Source: Solanum dulcamara
Lineage: Eukaryota > Streptophyta > Magnoliopsida > Solanales > Solanaceae
Reading direction: 5' to 3'
NCBI RefSeq assembly: GCF_947179165.1
Contig: NC_077242.1
Location: forward strand, 49,423,097-49,487,096
Length of the DNA stretch: 64,000 bases
Made by a program: the position numbers and the translations under genes. Each line of letters starts with the position of its first letter. The stretch's first letter is position 1. Shown here piece after piece: positions 45,693 to 56,656 of the stretch. The notes under the pieces are model-generated. The model made no database searches. It worked only from the letters and a program-made list of their open reading frames with translations, and was not told the DNA's origin.

Positions 45693-46290
45693 AGTGTTGA
45701 TCGGGTAGATAAAGCTCTTTTCCCAATTGATATGGAGTCCAGAGACTGCATCAAAAATGACAAAATAATCCTAAAAATCAGAATTTGATCAATTTTTGCT
45801 TCACAAAAGACCAATTTATCATCTGCATATTGGAGGTGAGTTACCTCCAGGTTGTTTAAATCTCCTGCTTGGAATCCTTTGATCCACCCTATCCCATTTG
45901 TTGTGTTGATCAAGTTACTCAACCCTTCCATGGCAAAAATGAACAGAAAGGGAGATAGTGGGTACCCCTGTCTCAATCCTCCTTGAGAATCAAAAAATCC
46001 AGCAGGTGCTCTGTTGATTAGGATGGAGAATCTCACACTGCCAATACAATATTTGATCCAGCTGATCCATTTAACCCCAAAACCCATTCTTTCCAACATT
46101 TGGATGAGGAAATTATGTCCAGCTTGCAGGCAATCCTTGGCTTGTTGCTTCTTTGTCTAGCTTCAATACATTCATTTGCAATTAATACAGCATCCATGAT
46201 CTGCCTTCTTTTGATGAAGGCCATCTGTTTCCTGTCTACTATGCCTTGGATTACTTATTTGAGTCTCTCTGCTAGGAGCTTAGCTATTAT
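45689..46290 (-). pseudogene. LINE A reverse transcriptase core
   Basis: The minus frame 45689-46099 carries the palm: ERMGFGVKWISWIKYC, GLRQGYPLSPFLFIFAMEGL and LQYADDKLVFCEA, so the catalytic YADD is intact. The overlapping frame 46033-46224 gives MAFIKRRQIMDAVLIANECI, the fingers/palm entry. Frameshifts at about 46080 and 46290 separate it from the N-terminal RT part. LINE RT copies the element RNA at a nicked target site. The copy is dead despite the intact YADD. Confidence 0.85.
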
Positions 46291-47177
46291 CTTGTAGACC
46301 CCCCCCCCTCCCCAATGAGGCTTATGAGTCTGAAATCTTTTAGTTCCTCAGCACCTACCTTCTTTGAAATCAAAGCAACAAAAGTTACAATCAGGCTCTT
46401 TTCAATAAAGTACTTTTCATGGAAATTTTGAATTGCAGCTACTGGACCAACATTAATAATATCCCAACACTGCTTGAAAAATTCCATGGAGAAGCCATCT
46501 GGACTTGGGACCTTGTCCCCTACACATGCCTTGATGCTTTCCAGTATCTCATGTGGTTCAAAAGGGGCTTCCAACATGGAACTATCTTCAGCACTGATCA
46601 TAGGGCAATTCTCCATCTCTAGATGAGGCCTCCACTCTTCTGTTTTAGCATATAAGTTCTCATAGAAGGTCACTATTTCCTTCTTGATTGCAACTGGATT
46701 TTCTATCATCACCTCCCCTACTTTCAGTCTATCAACAGTGTTGGCTCTCCTATGAGCATTTGTTGTTTTATGGAAGAAGTTGGTATTTTTGTCCCCTTGC
46801 TTTAGCCATGTCGCACTGGACCTCTCTCTCCAAGCTATCACTTCCTTTCGGGCAATATCTTCAAATTCATTTATAAGAGTCATTCTGGACGCAATCTCCT
46901 TCTCTTGCAAAGTTCTGTGTTCTTGGATTTCTTCCAGTCCTGTCAATTGTGTCAGTACCAACTGCTTTTGAATTTCCAGATTACCTTGAACTGATTTACT
47001 CCAGTCCTTGAGTTTGGTCTTCAGAGGAAACTTCTTCTCCACACTGGCAAGGATAGGGAATAGGGACATCAGATATGTTGGAAGAGAGTCCAAAAATGAG
47101 TTTATCAAAGTGACCCTCCCCTCTAGGGAAAGATGCTGAGCTTTCCATTGAGCCAATCCTTTCTCAATTATTTCCAC
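46287..47177 (-). pseudogene. LINE A linker and RT N-terminus, fused to a post-RT segment
   Basis: This is the longest open frame of the L1 (296 codons, minus). Residues 1-49 (EKGLAQWKAQHLSLEGRV..LPTYLMSLFPI) correspond to the post-RT domain. From about residue 50 (FPLKTKLKDWSKSVQGNLEI) it is the EN-RT linker. RT then begins with SPDGFSMEFFKQCWDII and VTFVALISKKVGAEELKDFR. The junction near 47036 is in frame. The frame ends close to a run of nine C near 46300, where a slip in the C run may cause the frameshift. Confidence 0.8.
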
Positions 47178-47190
47178 AATACTATCTCAT

Positions 47191-48215
47191 ACTTCCACAG
47201 AATTTACGGTTTGGGTAAAACCTATCCAAGCCGATTTTTATTTGGTTTGGTTTGGTTTTACATTTTTAAAAACCGATAATATTTGATTTGGTTTTGATTT
47301 TGTTCAAAAAAATCGAAGAAATAACCGAATCAGACCGACAAAGTATATACATATTTTTTTTAATTATATATACACAATTATTTTTTATGAACAATTTTTT
47401 ATGCGAAAAATGCAACACTAACGAAAAAAGGAAGTTATGAATTGTGCAACAATATCGGTAGCGTATGCATTATTCGGTAAGTTTATGTTGTTTAGTAAAT
47501 TGAATTAGCTAAAAATATAAGGAGGAAGTTAAACATAATTGGAGTTCTTGTATAAGAATTATAAGATCCAAAATTGCACGAAGACAATTCATTTCCTTTT
47601 GAAAGAATTGTTGTTTTATTTTTCTCTTTTGAATGAATCGTTTCTTTTATTTTTCTCACCCCCTAGATCCAAGCTTACACACCTTGAATAATCCAATCCA
47701 TATATCTCCATCTGGTTTAGCAGTCAAGTCCAGTTTCATCTTTACAGTTGCATGTATTTGCTGCTCATTATCTTCACCTCCTTATTTTATCACATTCACC
47801 TCTTTTGAGACAGACCCAATAACACTATATTTAGCTAACTCTAGGTGTAGTAAGTCGCTTGTTCATACCTATGGTCATCGTCAACTGTTTACCCAATTGG
47901 GAAGCAAATGGAGTTACTGTTCCATTGGATGCCTTAGATCCAGATTTCTTCAATTGCTGGGAGCCTAATGGAGTGGATTTGCTTGCTTGACTAAAAGTTG
48001 TCTCCTTCGTCATCGTGTTGTTCGCAATGTGGTCCTTCTTTTTTTTCTTCCAAGGTTGCCCCCTCTTCATTGCTGAATTGTGCATCTTACAAAGTAGAGC
48101 TTAAAGTGAGCCGAGAGCTCTATGAGAAGTAACAATTTTTGTCCTTCCAACCATTTTAATTAATACAAAACTTCATTATTCCTTTTATGGTGACACTAGG
48201 AATGTGGTAGATATT
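47191..48215. other. Intron stretch with hAT-like fragment and unrecognised frames
   Basis: 47200-47345 has CCGATTTTTATTTGGTTTGG and AACCGAATCAGACCGAC, resembling the interior of the hAT element at 62325-63187, as a truncated piece. Overlapping frames at 47633-47968 (plus) and 47831-48085 (minus, KRGQPWKKKKKDHIANN) are of unknown origin. The minus strand of 47640-47790 can also be read as KLDLTAKPDGDIWIGLFKV, which looks protein-like, but I cannot name a family. Confidence 0.35.
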
Positions 48216-48765
48216 TTTTTTCATGAAGTTAACATTTAGAGACAATATACTAACTTTTACTGTGAACTTTCCATTGTTAGCCCTCAGTAACTGTAGACTG
48301 TCTTCATTTGTGTTAAGGTTATTGGCCTACTCCAAAGAATTGTAGAAATCTGTTAAGCTGCCTATCTCCCAGTCATTCATTCTCTCCTGAAAGGGAGATT
48401 ATATCCTCGATTGTCTCTGACATCTGTGCTAGTGTTGCCTCCTTCTGGTTCAGATTGTAGATAACAGGATACAACGGTTTCAAAGGGTGTTGACCAACCC
48501 ACACATCATTCCAGGAGGATGTCCTTCCATTTCCTATTTCAATTCTTGAATTTCCCCACATTTTAGGCAACAGGTTCCTGATTATTCTCCATAGTCCTAC
48601 CCCCTAAGGGCTTCTAACATCCTTAGTGATCCATAGGTCTTCCATAGCATATCTGGAAGATATAGCATCTTTCCACAAACCTTGTTCCCCAGAAACAAAC
48701 TTCTATAGACACTTCAAGAGGAGGCACTGATTCTGAACTTTTGAGATTCTTTAGCCCATTCCCCC
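48216..48765 (-). pseudogene. LINE B (L1) post-RT fragment
   Basis: Minus-strand translation gives GLWKDAISSRYAMEDLWITK, LPKMWGNSRIEIGNGRTSSW and NDVWVGQHPLKPLYPVIYNL (48373-48570), then a decayed ANNGKFTVK near 48265. It is the same L1 region as 44321-44791 but from a distinct copy. It ends abruptly near 48215 without the zf-RVT terminus. To the right it meets an inverted piece of the same element at 48763. Confidence 0.8.
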
Positions 48766-48891
48766 TTTGCCAGGGAGTGTCGTAAAGAAGCTAGACTCCA
48801 TCAGGAGAAACTTTTTATGGCAAGGAAATGGAGAGAGGGAAAAGAAGTATCACTTGGTGAGATGGGATCTGTTGTGATCAACAATAAAAAA
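48763..48891 (+). pseudogene. LINE B fragment in inverted orientation
   Basis: On the plus strand this reads PLPGSVVKKLDSIRRNFLW and GERKKYHLVRWD, then STIKKEG. In L1 this part directly precedes the GGMG start of the minus-strand fragment at 48765. It therefore lies inverted relative to the rest of LINE B. The stretch CCCTTTGCCAGGGA (48763-48776) recurs inverted at 51755-51768, at the other side of the RTE LINE. Confidence 0.8.
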
Positions 48892-48901
48892 GAAGGCTGG
48901 A

Positions 48902-49448
48902 AGAAGTCAAAAGACTCTTTTGGGAGAATTTGGATGAGGTAGTGAGAGGTATACCTAGTACCGAAAAGATTTTCATTGGTGGAGATTTCAATGGTCATAT
49001 CGGTACAACTTCTGATGGTTTTGATGATGTCCATGGAGGCTTTGGTTTTGGCGAAAGGAATGGCGATGGGGTATCGCTTTTGGAGTTTGCTAAAGCTTTT
49101 GAGTTGGTTATTGCTAATTTGTGTTTTCTGAAGAGGGATAATCAATTGGTCACCTTTAGTAGCACGGTAGCTAGGACTCAGATTGACTACTTAATCCTCC
49201 AGAAAGGTGATAGAGGCCTTTGTAAGGATTGCAAGGTTATTCCGAGTGAGAATATTACTATCCAACATAAGTTTTTGGTGATGGACTTGGAGATTAAGAG
49301 GGATAGGAGAAAGAAGACCCTTTATGACCGACCGAGGATTAGATGGGGGGGCCTAACTCCCGACTTTTCTCGAGAGATAGGGGAGAAGCTGACTGGTTTA
49401 GGGGCCTGGAGTAGTAGTGGGGATGTGAACATGTGGGATGACAGTTGA
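48902..49448 (+). pseudogene. RTE endonuclease (C-terminal part)
   Basis: This reads FWENLDEVVRGIP, then EKIFIGGDFNGHIG (exo-endo-phosphatase GDFN strand with catalytic Asp/Asn), TQIDYLILQKGDR and a decayed final SDH region (IQHKFLVMDLEIK). The N-terminal catalytic residues are absent because of the truncation. The intact enzyme would nick target DNA. The frame stops at 49448. Confidence 0.85.
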
Positions 49449-49548
49449 TTGCATTAGAAAAGCAGCTACCGAGGTTCTAGGGGTATTAAGAGGAATCTTT
49501 GGTGGTCATCAAGGAGATTGGTGGTAGAATGGAGAAGTACAAGGCAAA

Positions 49549-50094
49549 GTGAAAGCCAAGAAGGTTGCCTATACGGAGTGGTTGGAGTGCATGGATGAGG
49601 AGGAGAAGAGTACGCTTAAAGATATCTATAAGAAGGCGAAGACAGAAGAGAAGTCAGTTGTCACCAGTGCTAAAATGGCATCTTTTGAACGCTTGTATGT
49701 TGAGTTAGGGGAAAAAGGTAGGGATAAGAAATTGTATAGGCTCGCCAAAACGAGAGAGAGAAAAGCCCGCGACCTGGATCTAGTAAAGTGCATCAAGGGC
49801 GAGGAATGTGAAGTGATAGTGGATGAGACCTCTATCAAGCAGAGGTGGCAAGCTTACTTCCACAGACTCCTAAATGAGAAAGGAGACAGAAATATTGTAC
49901 TGGGTGATTTGGCGTACTCTTATAGTCTTCGAGACTTTGGGTATTGCAGGTGTTTTAGGGTCGAGGAGGTTAGATGTGTTATTAGCAGGATGAGGAGGGG
50001 GAGAGCAACCGGGCCCGATGAGATTTCGATGGACTTTTGGAAGAGCATTGATAAGACAAGTTTAGAGTGGTTGACTAAGTTGTTGTTATTCTGA
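49549..50094 (+). pseudogene. RTE linker and RT N-terminal region
   Basis: The frame carries the charged linker ([37 protein letters not shown]) and the RT entry motif [16 protein letters not shown] near residue 156. The frame breaks at about 50094; 'KLLLF' is off the expected 'KLFNVI'-type continuation. In other RTE elements this region links endonuclease to polymerase in one ORF. Confidence 0.8.
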
Positions 50095-50285
50095 AGACTG
50101 CTAAGATGCCCGATGAATGGAGGTGAAGTACTATGGTTCCACTGTATAAGAACAAGGGTGACATCCAAAACTATAATAATTATAGGGGTATCAAATTACT
50201 AAGTCACAGTATGAAGATTTGGGAGAGAGTGGTGGAGATGAGGGTGAGAAGAGGAGTATCAATCTCAGAGAACTAGTTCGGATTC

Positions 50286-50861
50286 ATGCCGGGGTGGTTG
50301 ACTATTAAAGCAATCCATCTTATGAGGAGACTGGTGGAGAAATTTAGAGAAAGAAAAGGGGATCTCCATATGGTGTTCATTGACCTTAAAAAGGCTTGTG
50401 ACAAAGTTTCGAGAGATGTTCTCTGGAGGTGTCTGGAGGCTAAAGGTATCCCAATGGTGTATATTAGGACGATAAAGGACATGTATGCTAGAGCCAAGAC
50501 TTGGGTTAGGACGGTGGGAGGGGACTCAAAGCATTTTCCTATTGAGATAGGACTACATCAGGGATCTGTGCTAAGTCATTTTCTTTTTGCCTTGGTGATG
50601 GATAAGCTGACACGTTCTATTCAAGAGGAGGTTCCATGGTGTATGCTATATGCGAACGACATAGTTTTGATTGATGAGACTCAGGACAGAGTTAATGATA
50701 GGTTAGCGGTTTGGAGACAAACGCTGGAGTCCAAAGGGTTCAAATTGAGCAGGACCAAAACAGAATACTTGGAGTGCAAATTTAGATGTGCGATCGATGG
50801 AGAAGGTATGGAAGTGAGGCTTGCCACCCAACCTATCCCCACGACAAAAAACTTTACATAG
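50286..50861 (+). pseudogene. RTE reverse transcriptase core
   Basis: This reads DLHMVFIDLKKACDKVSRDV (palm motif A; FIDLKKA), GLHQGSVLSHFLFALVMDKL (motif B), then WCMLYANDIVLIDET (motif C), where the usual YADD is YAND. Loss of the second catalytic Asp would abolish polymerisation. LSRTKTEYLECKF follows as expected. The frame ends at 50861 in TTKNFT, where the family reads ..FKYLGS, and that continues beyond a stop. Confidence 0.88.
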
Positions 50862-50930
50862 CTTGGATCCACCATCCAGAGTAGTGGGGACATCGATAAT
50901 AATGTCACGCATTGCATTGGGGCAGCGTAG

Positions 50931-51407
50931 ATGAAATGGAGGCTTGCCTCTGGAATCTTGTGTGATAAGAAAATACCACCTAAACTTAAAGGTAAGTTTT
51001 ACAGAATGGTGGTTAGACTAGCGTTGTTATATGGAGTGGAGTGTTGGCCAGTAAAGAACTCTCATGTTCAGAAGATGCATGTTGCGGAGATGAGGATGCT
51101 GAGATGGATGTGTGGGCACACTAGGAATGATAAGATTAGAAATGAGGTTATTCGGGAAAAGGTGGGAGTGGCATCTGTGGCAGACAAGATAAGAGAAGCG
51201 AGACTGAGATGGTTTGAGCATGTGCAGAGAAGGGGTGTCGACGTTCCAGTTAGGAGGTGCGAGCAGTTGGATGTGGGGGTTATGCGGAGGGGTAGGAGTA
51301 GAGCGAAAAAGTATTGGAGAGAGGTGATTCGACAAGATATGGCGCTACTCCATATCACCGATGACATGACCTTAGATAAAAGGAGTAGAGGTCGTGGATT
51401 AGGGTAG
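50931..51407 (+). pseudogene. RTE C-terminal domain
   Basis: The frame has the RTE-specific tail: [39 protein letters not shown] and [20 protein letters not shown], then [13 protein letters not shown]. This segment distinguishes RTE from L1 LINEs in plants. It is uninterrupted for 158 codons and ends with the natural stop at 51407. Confidence 0.88.
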
Positions 51408-51752
51408 AAGGCTAGTAGGGATAGAATGGTGTCTTGTCGTGTGTCGGTAAGGTGGTCGTAGGTCTAGGCGTGCCTTTATAGTTGTGTTGTTATTGCCTTT
51501 GATTATCATATTACTTTGCTATCGTTATTGTTCTTGTCTTGTAAATTTGCATCGCTTTTCGTGTTTTTTATTTTTTCTTTGCCATTATGTTATATAAATT
51601 GTTTCTCTCTTACTTGGGACTGCGACTTTTGAGCTGAGGGTCCTTCAGAAACAGCCTCTCTTATCTCCATGATGTAGTGGTAAGGTGTGCGTACATCCTA
51701 CCCTCCCCAGACCCCACTTGTGGGATTTCATTGGGTATGTTGTTGTTGTTGT

Positions 51753-52498
51753 TTTCCCTGGCAAAGGGAATAAAGACATCATATAAGTTGGCATAGCATC
51801 AAGCACACTATTAATTACAGTCAATCTTCCACCCAAGGATAGGTATTGGCTTCTCTAATTTACTAGCTTTTTTTCCATACTTTTTGACCACTGCATTCCA
51901 TATGTTCTTTGACTTACTCTTTGCTCCTAGAGGCATCCCTAGGTAGGTAGTAGGTAGTTATCCCACTTTACCTCCTAGGATACCAGCAAGTCTATTGATA
52001 TTTGGAACTTCAATCACAGGGTAGACAAAACTTTTGCCCCAAGTTATGTGTAATACAACTTCAAACAGGATTAATATGACCCTTAGATGCTTCAGTTGCT
52101 CTTTCTCTGCACCACTATTCACTAAGGTGTTATCAGCATACTGCAAATGGGAAATAATTAAACCCAGAGTATCACTATAATTCATCCAGAACACCTTGAT
52201 CCTGTTATTTTGACTGAGCTGTTTTCAACATATCACTCAATCCTCTAATAGATCGTATAAAGAAGAAGGGGGAAAGAGGATCCCCCTGCCATAATCCTCT
52301 TTCAGAGTGGAAGAAACTAGAGGGGGTACCATTGATTAATACTGAAAATTTAACTCTACTCACACAATATTCTAACCAGTTTATCTACCTATTTCCAAAA
52401 CCCATCCTCTCAAGTATGTTTCACAGAAAGTCCCAGTTGAGGTGATCATAGGCCTTTCCCATGTCCATCTTACATAGAATCCCAGGGACTTTAGTTAA
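51753..52498 (-). pseudogene. LINE B (L1) RT fragment
   Basis: Minus frames from right to left: [15 protein letters not shown] (about 52470), a decayed motif B around 52300, ISHLQYADNTLVNSGAEKEQ (51958-52194) and LTVINSVLDAMPTYMMSLF (51645-51836). The catalytic motif is YADN instead of YADD. It continues, interrupted, at 48763. The right end abuts the LTR that starts at 52504. Confidence 0.82.
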
Positions 52499-52503
52499 GT
52501 ACC

Positions 52504-54695
52504 TGTAAGACCACGGAAGTTGGAAAATTGAAACGAAGGAGAAAGTTGCAGAAAATTCTTTTGGTACAGTTCAGACGAGGCCTACCTACGGACCGGAGAA
52601 GGTCCTACGCCCCCCTCCCCCCGTAGGAAGGAATTCGTAGGCGAGCCTAAGACTTGGAAAAAATCTGGAAGTTCAGGGGTTGACCTACGAGGGTCATCGA
52701 CAGATCGTAGGAGGCCCTACGATCCATAGATGGGGTCCGTATAAGACTCCTGATAATTTGCAAATTCCAGTAGCTAAGGTAGTGTTCCACGAAAGGGTCC
52801 TACAGACCGCAGAGGGAGCAACGGGCCATAGGTGGCCCCTTACGTGAGATTCAGAGATTTTGAACTTTAAGTTGTACAGGACAAATGGGTTTGACAACCC
52901 ATAGCGCCTTCGACGATCCGTAGACCAAGGTCGTAGGAGCAATTCCAGTAGCTCTGAAATTTGGACATGGTTTCTACGAACCAAAGGCACGGATCGTAGG
53001 AGGACCTACGGACCGTAGGTCCCGTCCGTAGGGTCACTCTGGCAGTCATTTTCTAGGGATATTTTGGACTTTTTCCATTTATTTAACACCTAAGCTACGT
53101 CGTTTTGGATGACCTATATTACCCAAACACTTCAATTTCCCCCATTCACTCCCATTCTCCTAAAAATCTCTAAGGCATTCAAAGGTTTTCTCTCCAAGGG
53201 TCATCTTCCTCTCCAAGCTAGGGTTTCAAGAAGTCAAGTCTCCTTCCAAATTTTAAGGCTAGATTTCAGTCAGGTATGTGGGAATTTCATCCACGAATCC
53301 TCTTCCATCCATAGAGTCCCAAAGTAAACTCAATTCCTCTTTTATGATTTCTTTCTAAACCTAGGTTTTGATAATTTTTGCATTGGTTTCAATCAATTAT
53401 GCTTTATACAATTTCAATGATCTTATTATGCATGGATGAATCTTAATCACACTTTTTTGATAAATTTCACATGAACTCATGCATTATGCCTATTTTATTA
53501 TTATGAACTATGTTTAAAGAATTATGCATGCATCATGAATTTATGATCTATGATTTTGAGGATGCTTTCGATGAAGTATCAATATGAATTTTATGAAACT
53601 AAGGTTTGCTTCAAAAGGGAAGTAATCTCATCATGAAGGTTTTCCATGATCTAGCCACTATGATTTAAATGTGATTCCTATGAAAAGCTTATCATGATCT
53701 AGATGCTTTTACTTAAGTATCTTTTTATGACTTTGATTGAATTGAGGTTCATGTATGATTTAAGGAGCTATTCTTATGATTTTTGAGATTTCTTTCTTCT
53801 CAAAGACTGATATGTTTATGTATGATTTTCTTGTTGAGTTTGCCTACCACCGAGTGGACTAAAAGAAATCACCTAGATCCCATAACTACGTGCCCCCATA
53901 GGATGTCCTAATTGGACAATCAAAGCTTAAGCTAGTGGATCCACAAATAGCTCATGTAAATGGTCCTTACCTTGGCAAGTTGGACAACCTCTTTTCGATG
54001 TGGGGAAGACACTGGACTCCATATTATAGCTCACATGGTTTATGTCGGTTAATGGTGCCTCTCACTATGCTATGTTTTCATTATGTGATGGCTTATTTAT
54101 GAACTACTCACGAGTTTTGCATTGACCATGTTCTACATTTCTAATGATGTTTTAAAAGCTTTTATCATGATTTAGCTTGGTCATTGCACTATTTTGATTT
54201 ATGTCATGCATTGCACATTCTCCATATTTAGTACATTCTATAGTACTGACACATACTCTTTTGCCTATATTGTTTTATAATATAGGTCACGACGCTCCTA
54301 CTCACTCTCGCGGCTAGTACAGGTTTCTATTGGCGTGTATTGATTGGTGAATCCTCATGCTTCGAGGACGCAACCACCTAATTTTGTCTTTTATTTCATG
54401 GCTTTTAGTCTCAGATTGTTAAGTGAGCTAGGCTTGTCCTATGCCCCCTTCTATTGTAGTTTGAAGCTATGTCAGACTTAGCACATTTTCTTCCGCATTT
54501 TTGATGTTATTCCTAGATTCTTTTTATGATTGAGTCGATATGATGAGATTTGGTTTAAGACTTATCTACCGCACTCTATTATTTCTATGTCGTTTATCAT
54601 GCTACCTTACGTCATGCTATGCTTAGATGCTCGTTTAGGGTCTTTCAGGATCCTATTCGCCATGCCACGTCTACGATCTAGCTTGGTTCGTGACA
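52504..54695 (+). mobile_element. LTR related to the inner gypsy LTR (probable solo LTR)
   Basis: It begins TGTAAGACCACGGAAGTTGG, like the inner gypsy LTRs, and ends GGTTCGTGACA. Flanks GTACC (52499-52503) and GTATC (54696-54700) could be a 5-bp duplication with one change. Homology with 12957-15176 is visible in several blocks, for example CTAGGGTTTC and the ACCACCGAGTGGAC/GCACCGAATGGTGC area. The following GTATCAAGGCC also resembles a damaged primer site, so a deleted element is possible. Confidence 0.7.
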
Positions 54696-54700
54696 GTATC

Positions 54701-55881
54701 AAGGCCATCCCAAGGGGTGGTTTTCCCTTCTTGCCTAATATTTGGGATTTTGCATTGAATTATTCCATTTAGTTTCTACTAGGAGACTCCCAATTTAGAT
54801 TAGACCTACACGCTTACCGCTCTTAAAAGAATGCTTTGGCTTTATCACGAGTCCAAATTCAAGAAGGGAAAACATGGGTTCTTCATGTAGAGCTTTCTTG
54901 TGCTCTTCATTAGTTATAATAGTCTTCGCCAATGAAATTGAAAACGATGTAATACATGTTTATACATCCGAAAAATTTGTCGGACCACATTTTGCAAACG
55001 CAATTTATTTTCTTGAATATGCTTTACTTGGATATGCATTACTTGAGACAAGGATCTATCACAAACACTATCTCTACCTTCACAAGGTACAGGTAAGGTT
55101 GGGTACACACCATCCTCCCCAGACCCCAACTTATGGTATTTCACTAGGTATATTGTTGTGGTGGTGGTAATTCGGTTTCTCATCCGAGGAAGAACCATGG
55201 TAATTAAGTCACTTCTATTTATTAAAAAGATTAAATCACTTATGCTTAATTGATTTCTAAGAGTCACATAAAATGTTTTTTGGTAATCAGTGATCATTTA
55301 CTGTAGAATCTAAAGATGAAGCCATGTAAGAGCAGTACAATCATGCAATCGCCTGTTTAGAAGAGGATAGTTTCCGTTACTTTGTAGTTACATGATGGAC
55401 CTTATTCAAGTTCCTTTTTTCTTAATAGTGGTTAAAACGATTGGATCCAAATTCCGGGGTGGTCATATTGTATTTTTGGCATTATTTATAAGAAGACCTT
55501 AGGCTATTGAAGAACACGGACTTTTCATATACTTAAATTTTAATTTCAGTCTAACAATACTGAAGCACGCACGAAGTGACTAGTAGGGATAAATGAGCAG
55601 AAAAACTATACTGCAATCAGCATTGAGACATTTTATTTACACATACAAGAGTTGAAGAAAAGGTTTCATAATAGAAGATAATGACCAAACCAACAAATAT
55701 GGAGCAAATGTTTCAAAAACATAAAAATTAATCACATAATCACAATCATGGTCAATTGTTCGATCAACTATTTCATTATCTGCTAGAAAAAAACAAATGA
55801 AACTAACTCAAAAATATGGGACCAATTGAATAACTAAAAGGGACCATTGATTAATACAGCTGGAGTCCAAGAAGAATGTAC
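54701..55881. other. FHA-gene intron with a second RTE/SINE tail
   Basis: The frame at 54874-55170 (MGSSCRAFLCSSLVIIVFAN) is unrecognised. At 55087-55168 the plus strand has CATCCTCCCCAGACCCCAAC and ends in TTGTTGTGG repeats, a short copy of the RTE/TS-SINE tail. No other gene is seen before the exon at 55882. Confidence 0.5.
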
Positions 55882-55968
55882 CTGTCTCCTAGAAATTTTA
55901 TTATCACGACCTTCTCTTCCCAAGTCGATGTCAACTTTAACATCTTCAGACTCTCTTCCCAGCAGCAC
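55882..55968 (-). CDS. FHA-domain (MCRS1-like) gene, exon with FHA start
   Basis: The 29-codon exon lies between a minus-strand acceptor (GGTACAG) and donor (GTACAT). It reads VLLGRESEDVKVDIDLG, then REGRDNKISRRQ. This is the FHA start: the LGR strand, the D-rich strand and the S-R turn. As in human MCRS1 (ISRKQ), the usual His of the SxxH motif is Gln. It joins in phase 0 to ATIKMDM at 41559. Plant homologues with this layout include the Arabidopsis protein EMB1967 (family knowledge, not checked here). Upstream exons are not visible. Confidence 0.9.
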
Positions 55969-56483
55969 CTGTACCCATAAATCCAAGTTTGAATTTCTGT
56001 AAAACCTTTGAATCTAAAAGGAACACAACAGAAAAGAAACTGGAACTTTAATTGGACGCTAGACAGTAACAGCAGATTTAACACTTTTGGCAACATCATA
56101 AATGAGTCACTAATTCAGTATCTCTAGCTTTCCCCTTCAACTTTTGACCTAGCAGTAACAATTGCAACATTAAGGGTAGATCATATTTTGAGTATGGACA
56201 TCTTGCAACAGCAAATATAGCTCAGTATTTCCTCTCCTTGGTTTGGTTTCCATATAGTCCAAAGACAAGATGTGACAACCCTATTTAACTATGCTCCAAG
56301 TGAAAAAGAGCTAGGAGTGATTATCAAGCAGAGAAGATGAAGTCTACTTGGCAAAATGAACATACCTGCCTTTAGGAAAATCATTCAGAAGCCACGCACA
56401 ATGTAGCTCTCTGAAGTTTTTTATGATTAGGATAATTCCCCACCATACCTTCACCATTTCAGTCAGGTATCTGTATTTCCCCC
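55969..56483. other. FHA-gene intron upstream of the FHA exon
   Basis: No gene is recognised. A minus-strand open stretch around 56365-56430 ends in GGCAG followed by GTATGT and could mimic an exon, but it lacks any homology to the expected preceding FHA-protein residues. Confidence 0.35.
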
Positions 56484-56597
56484 AGTGTTATCAAAAGCAA
56501 AAAAGCTCCAAGGCCTATTGGGGCTTTAAGCGCAAAGCGCAAGTAAAGCGCGGGCTTCAATGAAAAAAGGCGCAAAGGGAGAAAAAATTATAAATAA

Positions 56598-56656
<59 letters not shown>

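Larger units (their letters stand above)
43851..47190 (-). mobile_element. L1-type LINE A (degenerate, chimeric 5' end)
   Basis: Minus-strand frames give, from right to left: the EN-RT linker, RT, the post-RT domain and the C-terminal zf-RVT region (CIWWSVWKERN at about 44010). No endonuclease domain is present. The rightmost 150 bases encode a segment that normally lies downstream of RT (see finding). A solo LTR (44755-45191) interrupts the post-RT part. Several frameshifts are present. The 3' end is not exactly located. Confidence 0.85.
48892..51752 (+). mobile_element. RTE-clade LINE, 5'-truncated
   Basis: Plus-strand frames give the C-terminal half of the endonuclease, a linker, an RT of RTE type and the characteristic C-terminus with WFEHVQRR. 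A short 3' untranslated region ends in the CCCTCCCCAGACCCC block and a (TTG)n run (51739-51752), as in Solanaceae RTE elements. The 5' end is cut within the endonuclease at about 48892. At least three frameshifts or stops are present. Confidence 0.88.

Noticed and set aside
48763..48891. Simple twin-priming 5' inversion of LINE B
   Set aside because: The order of pieces fits, but LINE B also continues on the far side of the RTE LINE and a 14-bp inverted repeat bounds both ends, so a larger rearrangement explains more.
54874..55170. 98-codon frame MGSSCRAFLCSSLVIIVF..
   Set aside because: Its C-terminal third is the RTE/SINE tail, so the frame as a whole is not a gene; the first part is unrecognised.
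56365..56430. Stop-free minus stretch ending at a GTATGT donor, a possible upstream FHA exon
   Set aside because: Its peptide does not resemble the residues that precede the LGR strand in MCRS1-like proteins, and no acceptor is convincing.
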